This document shows positions 17,594 through 25,584 of a stretch of DNA of 41,281 nt, one piece after another. The stretch is taken from NCBI GenBank assembly GCA_946481105.1, contig CAMLMM010000007.1:1-41281 (forward strand). Reading direction: 5' to 3'. The DNA comes from an uncultured Alphaproteobacteria bacterium. Its GTDB lineage: Bacteria; Pseudomonadota; Alphaproteobacteria; Micavibrionales; Micavibrionaceae. Positions within the stretch are counted from its first letter, which is position 1; the number at the start of each line of letters is the position of its first letter. The notes under the pieces were generated by a model, which worked only from the letters and a program-made list of their open reading frames with translations, searched no databases and was not told the origin of the DNA. The translations under genes and the position numbers were made by a program.

Positions 17594-18252
17594 AATGGCG
17601 CCCTCCGTTTGCTGCGGTCTGCGCTTCCCTGATTTTAGGGTGGTCCGGGGCTGCAGCGGCCCCCTTAAATTATGAGGAATACCCATCCATCCGCCTGCGG
17701 TCTCTGGATAAAATCACCGCGCGAACCCTGACATTTGACGCCCAGGTCGGATCAACCATCCGCTTCGGTGATATTTATATTAAAATCCAGTCCTGCCGCA
17801 AACCGCCGCCGGTTGAAAAAACCGAGGCTGCTGCCTTCCTGCAAATCTGGCAGGTTGATAAGCCGAGCATGGATTCGCGCTGGATATTCTCTGGCTGGAT
17901 GTTTGCATCTTCCCCGGCGCTCTCCGGGATGGACCATCCGGTGTATGACGTCTGGGTGATTGATTGCCTGGGCAAAGACCCGGAAGCCATGCCGCCGGAA
18001 ACGCCGGAAGGCGCCTTGCCGGATGAGGGAACTGTACCCGAAGGCGAAAACGTACCTGTGCCGCAGACAGCGCCGGAACAGCAGAAGCAGGCACCAGTCA
18101 CGCCGGACGTGCCCAAAGCCGATGATGATCCTATCCCGACCGACACGGATGTCGCCCCCGAACCAACCGTCGAGGTAGAACCTGATAACTCCACAGATCT
18201 GGCACCTCAAGAACCTGCGCCTAAGAGCGAAAATCTGGATGGAATATACTAA
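17590..18252 (+). CDS. DUF2155 domain-containing secreted protein
   Basis: Exported protein of unknown function, 220 residues. The signal peptide (1-24) ends GAAAA. The DUF2155 domain (about 36-135) has ITARTLTFDAQVG, IKIQSCRKPPP and SRWIFSGWMFASSPALSGMD, then DHPVYDVWVIDC with two cysteines probably forming a disulfide. The C-terminal 85 residues are acidic and Pro/Glu/Thr-rich, probably disordered. It is translationally coupled to mlaD by a 4-nt overlap. The usual downstream aat gene is missing here. Confidence 0.88.
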   Translation: MKWRPPFAAVCASLILGWSGAAAAPLNYEEYPSIRLRSLDKITARTLTFDAQVGSTIRFGDIYIKIQSCRKPPPVEKTEAAAFLQIWQVDKPSMDSRWIFSGWMFASSPALSGMDHPVYDVWVIDCLGKDPEAMPPETPEGALPDEGTVPEGENVPVPQTAPEQQKQAPVTPDVPKADDDPIPTDTDVAPEPTVEVEPDNSTDLAPQEPAPKSENLDGIY

Positions 18253-18296
18253 TTCGGATTTATCCCGATAAAAAGAACAAATAAGAAACAATTTTC

Positions 18297-18325
18297 TTGA
18301 CATTGGAACATAAAGTGAACATAGT
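18297..18325 (+). promoter_or_regulatory. Promoter with embedded LexA-type SOS box
   Basis: TTGACA at 18297-18302, a 17-base spacer and CATAGT at 18320-18325 form a good sigma70 promoter. Inside it is the direct repeat GAAC-ATAAAGT-GAAC (18306-18320), which on the other strand is GTTC-N7-GTTC, the established alphaproteobacterial LexA-binding motif. The motif fills the space between -35 and -10, as expected for a repressor site. The bare eight-base motif would occur by chance about once in a window this size, so position inside a perfect-spacing promoter is the main evidence. Confidence 0.6.
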
Positions 18326-18380
18326 CAGCGGGAAAGCACTGGTGCTCTGCCTTGCTTTTGCATTTTCCCTGTTTGACTCT

Positions 18381-18419
18381 GCGCCCGTTTGGACATGATC
18401 CTGACGGGCGTCATTTTTT
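18381..18419 (+). terminator. Terminator-like hairpin downstream of the SOS-box promoter
   Basis: GCGCCCGT (18381-18388) pairs with ACGGGCGT (18404-18411), with an inner GGA/TCC pairing in the loop, and TCATTTTTT follows. It lies about 50-90 bases after the predicted transcription start and ends just before the ribosome site of the next gene. It could end a short transcript or act as an attenuator. Confidence 0.6.
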
Positions 18420-18429
18420 GAAAGGACGT

Positions 18430-18777
18430 ATGTCTATCATGCCTACATTTTTACCCACCGATGACAATAACAACCCTATTCCCGCCCTGCGCCTGAAAGG
18501 CAATGCCGCCCATAGCATTTCTGCCACAACATCCAGTGCCCGGAACAGCACCGGATTTGGCAGCGATACACAGGTGGTAAGCCTGTACGCGACCGTACCG
18601 GTGTTCGTACGCTTTGGTGACAGTGGCGTCACCGCCACGAGCAGCGACCATTATTTCCCAGCAGGTATTTATTATGACTTTGCCATTGGGGGTGAAAGCA
18701 CTGGAAAATCTGGATACGTTGCCGTTCTACGCGCTGACAGCACCAATGGTACAGTGTACGTGTCCGAAAAATACTAG
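18430..18777 (+). CDS. Small hypothetical protein, phage-structural-like
   Basis: A 115-residue protein without signal peptide. The middle (VFVRFGDSGVTATSSDHYFPAG, given here only as positions about 60-80) resembles small beta-rich phage or gene-transfer-agent structural proteins, where a phrase like VRFGDS...TSSD..(L/F)PAG is common. This is a pattern resemblance, not proof. AAAGGA at 18421-18426 is 3 nt before the first ATG (18430) and 12 nt before the second (18439), so the start is uncertain by three codons. It is convergent with recR, one base apart, and sits behind an SOS-box promoter and a hairpin. No other phage gene is adjacent. Confidence 0.65.
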   Translation: MSIMPTFLPTDDNNNPIPALRLKGNAAHSISATTSSARNSTGFGSDTQVVSLYATVPVFVRFGDSGVTATSSDHYFPAGIYYDFAIGGESTGKSGYVAVLRADSTNGTVYVSEKY

Positions 18778-18778
18778 A

Positions 18779-19369
18779 TTATATACGTGCCTTAAAGGCC
18801 GTGACAATTGTCCCATCATCCAGATAATCCAGTTCGCCCCCCACTGGCATCCCGTGGGCAAGGCGGCTGGTTTTGACGTGGTGGCGGGACAGCATGTCCA
18901 TCACCACATGGACCGTGGACTGACCGTCGACGGTTGCCGGGAGTGCTAGAATAACTTCTTCGGGTCTATCGTTCTTGATACGTTCTTCAAGACTACCTAA
19001 AGACAAATCGGCGGGTGATACGCCGTCCAGTGCCGATAAAATCCCGCCCAGTACATGGTAAACTCCCCTGAATCCCCCCGCCCGTTCAATCGCCCATAAA
19101 TCCGCGACCGTGGCCACCACACAGATCAGCCGGGCGTTACGTGTTTTATCCGCACAAATGCGGCAGGGTGCCACGTCATCCAGCGATCCGCAGACGGGAC
19201 ATGTCACGATTGTATCTGCCGCTTCGCGCAGCGCAGCCATTAACGGCAGCAAATTCTGGTCTTTACGGGTAATAAGATGCAGCGCCGCCCGGCGGGCTGA
19301 GCGGGGGCCGAGGCCGGGCAGGGCCGCAAGATGGCGGATAAGGTGGCTGAGAGGTCCGTCGCGATTCAT
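18779..19369 (-). CDS. recR: Recombination mediator RecR
   Basis: Component of RecFOR that helps load RecA at gapped DNA. The 196-residue length is normal. It has the N-terminal helix-hairpin-helix (LAALPGLGPRSARRAALHL), the four-cysteine zinc site CPVCGSLDDVAPCRIC (near residues 57-72), and the Toprim domain (CVVATVADLWAIERAGGFRGVYHVLGG, cited as positions about 83-110), then LALPATVDGQSTVHV and the closing HGMPVGGELDYLDDGT. It lies 9 bases after the decarboxylase gene and away from its common partners dnaX and ybaB. Confidence 0.96.
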   Translation of the reverse strand: MNRDGPLSHLIRHLAALPGLGPRSARRAALHLITRKDQNLLPLMAALREAADTIVTCPVCGSLDDVAPCRICADKTRNARLICVVATVADLWAIERAGGFRGVYHVLGGILSALDGVSPADLSLGSLEERIKNDRPEEVILALPATVDGQSTVHVVMDMLSRHHVKTSRLAHGMPVGGELDYLDDGTIVTAFKARI

Positions 19370-19378
19370 GCCCCGATA

Positions 19379-20572
19379 TTAGGCGAGCGGCGGGTCCAGG
19401 AGAAGCGTTTTATAGGATCCAAACCCATTAAAATGCGTCCGGCAGGCAACCCCGTAGGCCCCGGTCATCTGGATTTCCACCCAGTCGCCTTCGTCAACCT
19501 GCCCCGGCAGATGGAACGGCCCGGGCATCATGTCATAGGAATCACAGGTCGGACCGCAGAAACGGAACGGCATCAGCGGCGATTCCGCCCGTTGGGGGTC
19601 ATGAGTCATGATCACCCGCACCGGATAGCGGAATTTACCCTGCCCCGGCGTGGTTTCAATCAACCCGCCATAGACCCCGTCGTTCAGGTACAGGGCTTCG
19701 CCCTTGCGTAGTTCCACCCGGGCAATCAGCACGCTGGCTTCGGCCACAAGCGCCCGTCCGGGTTCGCAATAGAGATGCATATGCTGCAGATGATGTGCAG
19801 CAATCGCGTTTTTAATCACCTTGAAATATTCCGCCAAAGGCGGCACATCCATGCCCGGATACGGTACCGGAAACCCGCCGCCGACATCCAGACAATCCAC
19901 ATGAACTCCGGATTCCTTGATTACCTGCGCGGCCAGTTTAATACCACGGGCAAAAACCTGGGGGTCCTTGGATTGCGACCCGGGGTGGAACATCACGCCC
20001 AGACGGGTACAGACCAGACGCATTTCCCGCAGCAAGGGGGCCGCCTCGTACAGGGACGCCCCGAATTTTGCCGAAAAATCGATAACGGCATCCTTGTTCT
20101 TCGGTAAAGCCAGCCGGATATAAAGCTCAAGATCGGGCGCCAGATCGGTTTCTTTCAGAATTTTGTGCAGTTCGGCCTGTGTGTCCAACACGAATACCTT
20201 CACGCCATGCTGGAAATAGGCTTCGCGGATGGATTCACGGGACTTCACCGTGTGCATGAAATGGATACGGGCGGACGGGATCAGCTTGCGCACCAGTCGG
20301 ACTTCATCAATCGATGCCGCATCAAAGGTTTTGATCCCGGCGCGGGCCAGATGGCGGATAACATGCTTATCCGGGTTACTTTTGACCGCATACATGACCG
20401 TACCGGGAAAATTATGGCGAAATTCACGGGCATTATGGGTCAGTTTGGCCGGATAAAGAATATGCAGCGGATGCGCGGGTTGCAGCCGGGCGACGACCTC
20501 ATCGACCGTCAGCGGCAGCGGCGCGCCGGGCTTCATTGATTTCAGGCTATCTAAAACGGGCAGTTTGACCAT
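19379..20572 (-). CDS. Ornithine/lysine-type PLP decarboxylase (alanine racemase fold, group IV)
   Basis: Fold-type III PLP enzyme of the eukaryotic-like ornithine decarboxylase group, expected to make putrescine from ornithine (and perhaps cadaverine from lysine). The 397 residues contain the PLP lysine Lys64 in MYAVKSNPD, the PLP-phosphate loop LDVGGGFPVPYPG, CEPGRALVAEA and the catalytic cysteine segment FCGPTCDSYDMM. No arginine-decarboxylase insertion is present, so ornithine or lysine is the likely substrate. It is upstream of recR in the same orientation (9-base gap). The leader has a TTAA-N7-TTAA motif at 20616-20630. Confidence 0.92.
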   Translation of the reverse strand: MVKLPVLDSLKSMKPGAPLPLTVDEVVARLQPAHPLHILYPAKLTHNAREFRHNFPGTVMYAVKSNPDKHVIRHLARAGIKTFDAASIDEVRLVRKLIPSARIHFMHTVKSRESIREAYFQHGVKVFVLDTQAELHKILKETDLAPDLELYIRLALPKNKDAVIDFSAKFGASLYEAAPLLREMRLVCTRLGVMFHPGSQSKDPQVFARGIKLAAQVIKESGVHVDCLDVGGGFPVPYPGMDVPPLAEYFKVIKNAIAAHHLQHMHLYCEPGRALVAEASVLIARVELRKGEALYLNDGVYGGLIETTPGQGKFRYPVRVIMTHDPQRAESPLMPFRFCGPTCDSYDMMPGPFHLPGQVDEGDWVEIQMTGAYGVACRTHFNGFGSYKTLLLDPPLA

Positions 20573-20644
20573 GCGGCACCCCCACTTCTCTATGATTTAT
20601 ACTACAGGAAGGGACTTAAAGCGCCGTTAAGCCAATATGCAAAA

Positions 20645-20875
20645 TTATTGCAGGGTGACAGGATCCAGATCATTCTGTCGTGCTAACGCAACCGCGCTTT
20701 CCAGCGTATCAGTCAGTGTCAGCACCATTCCATCGGCCCCATGCACGGCGAAAACGACATTCCCGTTTACTTCAAGACTGCGGATATACGCCACATGCCC
20801 GCTCCCCAGAGATAGAAACCCTTGAGGGCTGAGTGATTTTAAGATGGCGTCACGGCGTGTATTTTTTTGATCCAT
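20645..20875 (-). CDS. DUF1150 family protein
   Basis: Short cytoplasmic protein of 76 residues. GSGHVAYIRSLEVNGNVVFAVHGADG and the closing ALARQNDLDPVTLQ (cited as about 24-49 and 63-76) match the alphaproteobacterial DUF1150 family, which is typically encoded directly downstream of an hsp20 gene. That is the arrangement here, 65 bases after hsp20. Function is unknown; the pairing suggests a role connected with heat-shock proteostasis. Confidence 0.85.
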   Translation of the reverse strand: MDQKNTRRDAILKSLSPQGFLSLGSGHVAYIRSLEVNGNVVFAVHGADGMVLTLTDTLESAVALARQNDLDPVTLQ

Positions 20876-20940
20876 GTGAAACGAACCTCTTATACAAAGA
20901 ACTATCAGTATATCAGTTTTTATCCCGAAACGGATGCAAA

Positions 20941-21417
20941 TTAAGATGGCTCTGAGCCGGAACCATTTTCAATGGCCCGTTGCGGCAGGTTGACGGGGCC
21001 TGACTGGCTGGAGATATGAATTTTCCGGGCAGTCGATTCCGGCGCGACTCTTTTCATATCGATATGAAGCAGCCCGTTATCGAGCGTTGCCCCCAGGATT
21101 TCAATCCCGTCAGCCAGAACAAAGGATTTCTGGAACTGGCGCGCAGCTATACCCCGGTGGAGATACATGCGCCCGTCATCATCGTTTTGTTTGCCCCGAA
21201 TGGTCAACTGGTTCTGTTCCACTTCGACATCGAGGTCAGCCATGGTAAACCCGGCTACTGCCAGGGTAATGCGCAGGCCATTTTCGCCAATCTGTTCTAT
21301 ATTGTATGGCGGATAGCCTTCATTGGCGGTTTTTTTGATACGGTCCAGAGTCCGTTCAAACTGGTCAAAACCAAGAAATAGAGGGGAATCAAAAAGGGAA
21401 ATACGCTGTGTAGACAT
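20941..21417 (-). CDS. Hsp20/alpha-crystallin small heat shock protein
   Basis: ATP-independent holdase that binds unfolding proteins. The 158 residues contain an N-terminal arm (LFDSPLFLGFDQFERTLDRI), the alpha-crystallin domain (about 38-130: YPPYNIEQIGENGLRITLAVAGF, then DLDVEVEQNQLTIRGKQ and the NGLLHIDM strand), and a short C-terminal tail with IHIS. The start at 21417 follows GGAGGAG at 9 nt; the upstream frame extension to 21465 lacks such a site. The leader carries a ROSE-like thermometer and a strong promoter. DUF1150 follows in the same direction. Confidence 0.95.
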   Translation of the reverse strand: MSTQRISLFDSPLFLGFDQFERTLDRIKKTANEGYPPYNIEQIGENGLRITLAVAGFTMADLDVEVEQNQLTIRGKQNDDDGRMYLHRGIAARQFQKSFVLADGIEILGATLDNGLLHIDMKRVAPESTARKIHISSQSGPVNLPQRAIENGSGSEPS

Positions 21418-21478
21418 AATCAACAACTCCTCCGATGAGCAAGTTACCACATAACGGCAACCCAAAAGAGGCGCTGCC
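21418..21478 (-). promoter_or_regulatory. ROSE-like RNA thermometer in the hsp20 leader
   Basis: Read on the minus strand, the roughly 60-base leader folds into successive hairpins. GGC-AGC-GCC lies at 21470-21478. GTTGCC/GGTAAC, six pairs, lies at 21443-21461. The last, 21427-21443, is CTTGCTCATCGGAGGAG, where TTGCTC pairs with the Shine-Dalgarno GAGGAG around an ATCG loop and leaves a G-G mismatch. ROSE thermometers in rhizobial small-heat-shock genes have this architecture, with a conserved UYGCU opposite the Shine-Dalgarno and a non-canonical G-G pair that melts on heating. Assignment by pattern only; no folding program was run. Confidence 0.65.
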
Positions 21479-21485
21479 TATAGGG

Positions 21486-21515
21486 ATTATATATAATTCC
21501 CTTTAGGAAAGGCAA
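21486..21515 (-). promoter_or_regulatory. hsp20 promoter
   Basis: On the minus strand TTGCCT (21510-21515), an 18-base spacer and a perfect TATAAT (21486-21491) give a housekeeping-sigma promoter. The predicted start lies near 21479, exactly at the 5' end of the hairpin leader. No convincing heat-shock-sigma site was seen, which fits control at translation rather than transcription. Confidence 0.6.
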
Positions 21516-21580
21516 GAACCTCTTCCTAATTTGCAATTGCGGCTAGCCAGACATCGTCTTCCCGCCTAAATTGTCGCATC

Positions 21581-22669
21581 ATGTCAAAAACACCGTTTGC
21601 TCCCTACTCTTCTTCTCCTAAAAAAATCAATTTAGCCTTGCAGGGCGGTGGGTCGCACGGGGCCTTCACCTGGGGCGTGCTGGATTACCTGCTGGAAGAC
21701 GGGCGGCTGGAATTTGAGGCGATCAGCGCCACATCCGCCGGGTCGATGAACGCCGTGATTATGCTGCAGGGATTATTGAAGGGGGGCCGCCAGGAAGCCC
21801 GCGCCCATCTAGATAAATTCTGGGAACGTGTATCCGATGCCGGGGAAGTATTCAGCCCGGTGCCGCCCAGCGGCACAAATCCTTTTGCTGCGTTTTTACC
21901 AAAATGGGCCAGCGTCGAAAATTCGGCCCTGCAATTCTTCAATATTATGTCACAAAATCTGTCGCCCTATCAGTTCAACCCCATGAATTACAACCCATTG
22001 CGGGATATTCTTGACGACATGGTGGATTTCCGGGCCCTGCAGCAAAATTGTCCGAAAAAGCTGTTTATTACCGCCACCAATGTGCGCACCGGTGACGCCC
22101 GCATTTTCACCGGACCGGAGCTGACCCGCGATATGGTGCTGGCGTCCGCCGCCCTGCCCAATATATTCCAGGCCGTGACCATTGACGGGCAGGCTTATTG
22201 GGATGGGGGATATGTCGGCAACCCCTCGCTCTGGCCCCTTTGTTACGACGTGGGCAGTCATGATATCCTGATTATTCATGTCAACCCCTTGATCCGCGAG
22301 GGTGTACCGGAAGATGCGCTGAGCATTGAAGAACGCTTAAACGAAGTGACCTTCAACTCCGCTCTGCTCAAGGAATTGCGGGCCATTGCCTTCGTCCAGA
22401 AGCTGATCAAAAACGACATGTTAAAGGAAAAAGCCAAACCCCAGTACCGCGAGATTTTGCTGCATGCCGTGCGCGCCGAAAAAACCATGAGCAAACTGGG
22501 CATAAGCAGCAAACTGGACACGTCCGAACATTTCCTGCATAGCCTGAAAAAGGCCGGGCGCTCTGAAGCCAAAGCTTGGCTGGCCGCGGCATTTGATCAT
22601 ATCGGAGTATCATCAACCGTCGATATCGACCGTGATTATCTCAATATGGTGGCCAAAACCACGAAGTAG
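21581..22669 (+). CDS. Patatin-like phospholipase family protein
   Basis: Serine lipid hydrolase with a Ser-Asp dyad, 362 residues. The oxyanion loop is LALQGGGSHGAF (about 19-30). The nucleophile elbow reads SATSAGSMNA (the usual GxSxG has Ala at its first Gly). The catalytic Asp is in YWDGGYVGNPS. The C-terminal 120 residues are helical and charged. No signal peptide is visible, so it is probably cytoplasmic or membrane-associated. In PHA-producing bacteria some patatin-like proteins act on granules, and a phasin is in the window, but the link is speculative. polA follows 38 bases downstream. Confidence 0.9.
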   Translation: MSKTPFAPYSSSPKKINLALQGGGSHGAFTWGVLDYLLEDGRLEFEAISATSAGSMNAVIMLQGLLKGGRQEARAHLDKFWERVSDAGEVFSPVPPSGTNPFAAFLPKWASVENSALQFFNIMSQNLSPYQFNPMNYNPLRDILDDMVDFRALQQNCPKKLFITATNVRTGDARIFTGPELTRDMVLASAALPNIFQAVTIDGQAYWDGGYVGNPSLWPLCYDVGSHDILIIHVNPLIREGVPEDALSIEERLNEVTFNSALLKELRAIAFVQKLIKNDMLKEKAKPQYREILLHAVRAEKTMSKLGISSKLDTSEHFLHSLKKAGRSEAKAWLAAAFDHIGVSSTVDIDRDYLNMVAKTTK

Positions 22670-22707
22670 CTTGGACCATCCCCCCCCTTCATGCTAAGAC
22701 ATTTGGC

Positions 22708-25494
22708 ATGACCAAAGAGCTTTTCCTCATTGACGGGTCGGGGTTTATTTTCCGTGCCTACCACGCCTTGCCACCCCTGACACGTCCGGATGGCACCCCC
22801 GTCGGCGCGGTGATGGGTTTTTGCAATATGCTGGTCAAACTGTTAAATGATAACCCGGATGCCCAGATGGCGGTTATCTTCGATGCTGTGCGCAAAAATT
22901 TCCGTAATGAAATTTACCCGGATTACAAGGCACACCGCCCGCCTGCCCCGGAAGATTTGGTCCCCCAATTTCCGCTGATACGTGAGGCCGCCATGGCCTT
23001 TGGTCTGCCCGTCGCCGAACTCGAAGGCTTTGAAGCCGATGATCTGATTGCCACTTATGCCCGTCTGGCGCGGGAAAAAGGCCAGACAGTTACCATCGTG
23101 TCATCCGACAAGGATTTAATGCAGCTGGTTTATGACGGGCAAGTCCGCCTGATGGACCCGATGAAGCAAGTCCTGATTGATGAAAAAGGCGTGATGGAAA
23201 AGTTTGGCGTCACCCCGCGTCAGGTGATTGATGTACAGGCCCTTGCGGGTGATTCCGTCGATAATGTGCCGGGCGTGCCGGGAATCGGCCTGAAAACCGC
23301 CGCCGAGCTGATTAATACCTACGGCAATCTTGAAAATTTGCTGCAGGAAGCTGCCAATATCAAACAGCCGAAGCGCCGCGAGAGTTTGCTGCAGAATGCC
23401 GAACTGGCGCGGATTTCCAAGCAGCTGGTCACACTCTGCGATACGGCGACGTTGCCAATGCCGCTGGAAGCCCTGATTCCGCGGAATGACAACAAGCCTC
23501 AATTGCAGCAATTTTTGCAGACCCAGGGTTTTAAAAGCCTCTTAAACCGCCTGTTTGGGCCAAATGCATTGCCTGCCAGCCCCCCTATTGCTGCAGCAAA
23601 TTCCGGCGCAGCAATTCACGTCACGGCCCCGGCGCAGGTACCTCCGCCATCGACCGATATTCTGCAGCAGTATGAATTAATTACCGATGCTACCCGTCTG
23701 AAAGAATGGCTGGAAGATGCGGAAACCACCGGATTTCTGGCGCTGGATACCGAAACGACGGGCCTGACACCCGCACGTGAAAAACTGGTCGGAATTTCGC
23801 TCGCCACACGTCCCGGCCGTGCCTGCTATATTCCCGTCGGACATTTTCAGGGGGGCGATTTGCTGAGCTCCCCCAGCGCCGCGCAGCCGCAGCAGCCCCC
23901 CGCCAACGAAATTATGGACGTATTGCGGCCCATTTTTGCCGATCCTGCTATCCTGAAAATCGGGCATAATCTGAAATTCGATGCCCAGATGTTCATCCCC
24001 TATGGCGTGGATATCAGCCCGTATGATGACACGATGTTATTATCCTATGTCATTGACGGGACAGGCCATGGCAACGGCCTGGACGAACTGGCCCAATTGG
24101 TATGTGGTCATACGATGATTTCCTATGATTCGGTGACCGGAACCGGGAAAAACCGCATTTCTTTCGCCGAAGTCCCACTGGATAAAGCGCGGGATTATGC
24201 GGCGGAAGACGCCGATTTTACGCTGCGCCTGCACGCCGCCTTCAAACCCCGGCTGGCGTCGGAGCATATGGCATCAGTCTATGAAAATATCGAACGCCCG
24301 CTGGTTGCCGTCATCGCCCGGATGGAAAATGCCGGAATTTGCGTCGATCCAGCGGTTTTGCGCCAGTTATCCCAGAATTTCGGCACCAAAATTGCTGCAC
24401 TGGAAACTGAAATCCAGCAGCTGGCTGGACATCCGTTTAATGTGGGATCGCCTAAGCAACTGGGCGCCATTTTATTTGATGAAATGGGCCTGCCGGGCGG
24501 CAGCAAAACCAAGACGGGTGACTGGTCGACCAGCGCGGATGTATTGGAAGACCTGGCGGCGCAGGGGCATGATTTTGTACAAAAAATCCTCGACTGGCGG
24601 CATTTGTCCAAGCTGCGGTCGACTTATACCGAAACCCTGCAGGAAGCCATTAACCCGGCAACCGGGCGTGTGCATACCTCGTTTGGCATGGCGCTGGTCA
24701 ACACCGGACGGCTCTCCTCCTCCGACCCCAATTTGCAAAATATCCCGATACGCACCGAAGAAGGCCGTTTAATCCGCACCGCCTTTGTCGCCGCACCCGG
24801 CCATAGCCTGATTTCCGCGGATTATAGCCAGATTGAACTGCGCCTTGCCGCAGAAATGGCGGGTATCAAGGCGTTACAGGAATCATTCCGCAACGGAGAA
24901 GACATCCATACGCGCACCGCCGCCGAAGTCCTGGGATTGAAGCTGGAAGACGTCACGCCGGATATCCGCCGCCAGGCGAAGGCCATTAATTTTGGGATTA
25001 TTTATGGCATTAGCGGATTTGGCCTGGCAAAACAGCTGGGCATTTCCGTCGGCGAAGCCAGTGCTTATATACGTAACTACATGGCCCGGTTCCCGGAACT
25101 GGAGCAGTTTATGCGCAACGCCAAAGACGAAGCCCGGAAATATGGCTATATCAAAACCCATTTTGGCCGGAAATGTGTGATCGGCGGGATAAACGACAAA
25201 AACCCGGCCCGCCGCAGTTTCGGCGAACGTCAGGCGATTAATGCCCCCCTGCAGGGAACCGCCGCCGATATCGTCAAACTGGCGATGATACGAATCGACC
25301 GCCTGATTCAGTCGGGCGATATCCCCGCCAGAATGCTGTTGCAGGTGCATGACGAACTGGTGTTCGAGGCACGGGATGAAGATGCCGCTTCTGTCGCCTC
25401 CCGCGTCAAACAGGAAATGACCGCCGTTGCAAAATTTGCCGTGCCACTGGAGGTCGAAACAGGTATCGCCAAAAACTGGGCCGACGCGCATTAA
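22708..25494 (+). CDS. polA: DNA polymerase I
   Basis: Repair and Okazaki-fragment polymerase, 928 residues with three active domains. The 5'-3' exonuclease (1-about 290) has LIDGSGFIFRAYHALPP, the EGFEADDLIATYA pocket and a helix-hairpin-helix (NVPGVPGIGLKTAAELI). The 3'-5' proofreading domain (about 320-520) keeps its acidic residues in LALDTETTGL. The polymerase (about 540-928) has motif A SADYSQIELRLAA, motif B RRQAKAINFGIIYG and motif C LQVHDELVFEA. All domains look intact. It is followed by 63-90 bases before the paralogue array. Confidence 0.98.
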   Translation: MTKELFLIDGSGFIFRAYHALPPLTRPDGTPVGAVMGFCNMLVKLLNDNPDAQMAVIFDAVRKNFRNEIYPDYKAHRPPAPEDLVPQFPLIREAAMAFGLPVAELEGFEADDLIATYARLAREKGQTVTIVSSDKDLMQLVYDGQVRLMDPMKQVLIDEKGVMEKFGVTPRQVIDVQALAGDSVDNVPGVPGIGLKTAAELINTYGNLENLLQEAANIKQPKRRESLLQNAELARISKQLVTLCDTATLPMPLEALIPRNDNKPQLQQFLQTQGFKSLLNRLFGPNALPASPPIAAANSGAAIHVTAPAQVPPPSTDILQQYELITDATRLKEWLEDAETTGFLALDTETTGLTPAREKLVGISLATRPGRACYIPVGHFQGGDLLSSPSAAQPQQPPANEIMDVLRPIFADPAILKIGHNLKFDAQMFIPYGVDISPYDDTMLLSYVIDGTGHGNGLDELAQLVCGHTMISYDSVTGTGKNRISFAEVPLDKARDYAAEDADFTLRLHAAFKPRLASEHMASVYENIERPLVAVIARMENAGICVDPAVLRQLSQNFGTKIAALETEIQQLAGHPFNVGSPKQLGAILFDEMGLPGGSKTKTGDWSTSADVLEDLAAQGHDFVQKILDWRHLSKLRSTYTETLQEAINPATGRVHTSFGMALVNTGRLSSSDPNLQNIPIRTEEGRLIRTAFVAAPGHSLISADYSQIELRLAAEMAGIKALQESFRNGEDIHTRTAAEVLGLKLEDVTPDIRRQAKAINFGIIYGISGFGLAKQLGISVGEASAYIRNYMARFPELEQFMRNAKDEARKYGYIKTHFGRKCVIGGINDKNPARRSFGERQAINAPLQGTAADIVKLAMIRIDRLIQSGDIPARMLLQVHDELVFEARDEDAASVASRVKQEMTAVAKFAVPLEVETGIAKNWADAH

Positions 25495-25512
25495 CGAATT
25501 CACGAGTAAAGC

Positions 25513-25542
25513 TTTTCATTCGACTTATCTCTATGATATACT
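25513..25542 (+). promoter_or_regulatory. Candidate promoter of the paralogue array
   Basis: TTTTCA (25513-25518), 18 bases and TATACT (25537-25542) precede the first array gene. The -10 matches five of six consensus bases, the -35 four of six. It leaves a leader of about 36 bases to the ATG at 25585, but only about 9 to the ATG at 25558. Confidence 0.4.
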
Positions 25543-25584
25543 TAATAAGTTGGTTCTATGTCGGTGTGTTGGGGTCCTATTGGG

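Noticed and set aside
19379..20572. Arginine or diaminopimelate decarboxylase
   Set aside because: The length near 400 and the CGPTCDSYD segment fit the ornithine/lysine group; SpeA-type insertions are absent.
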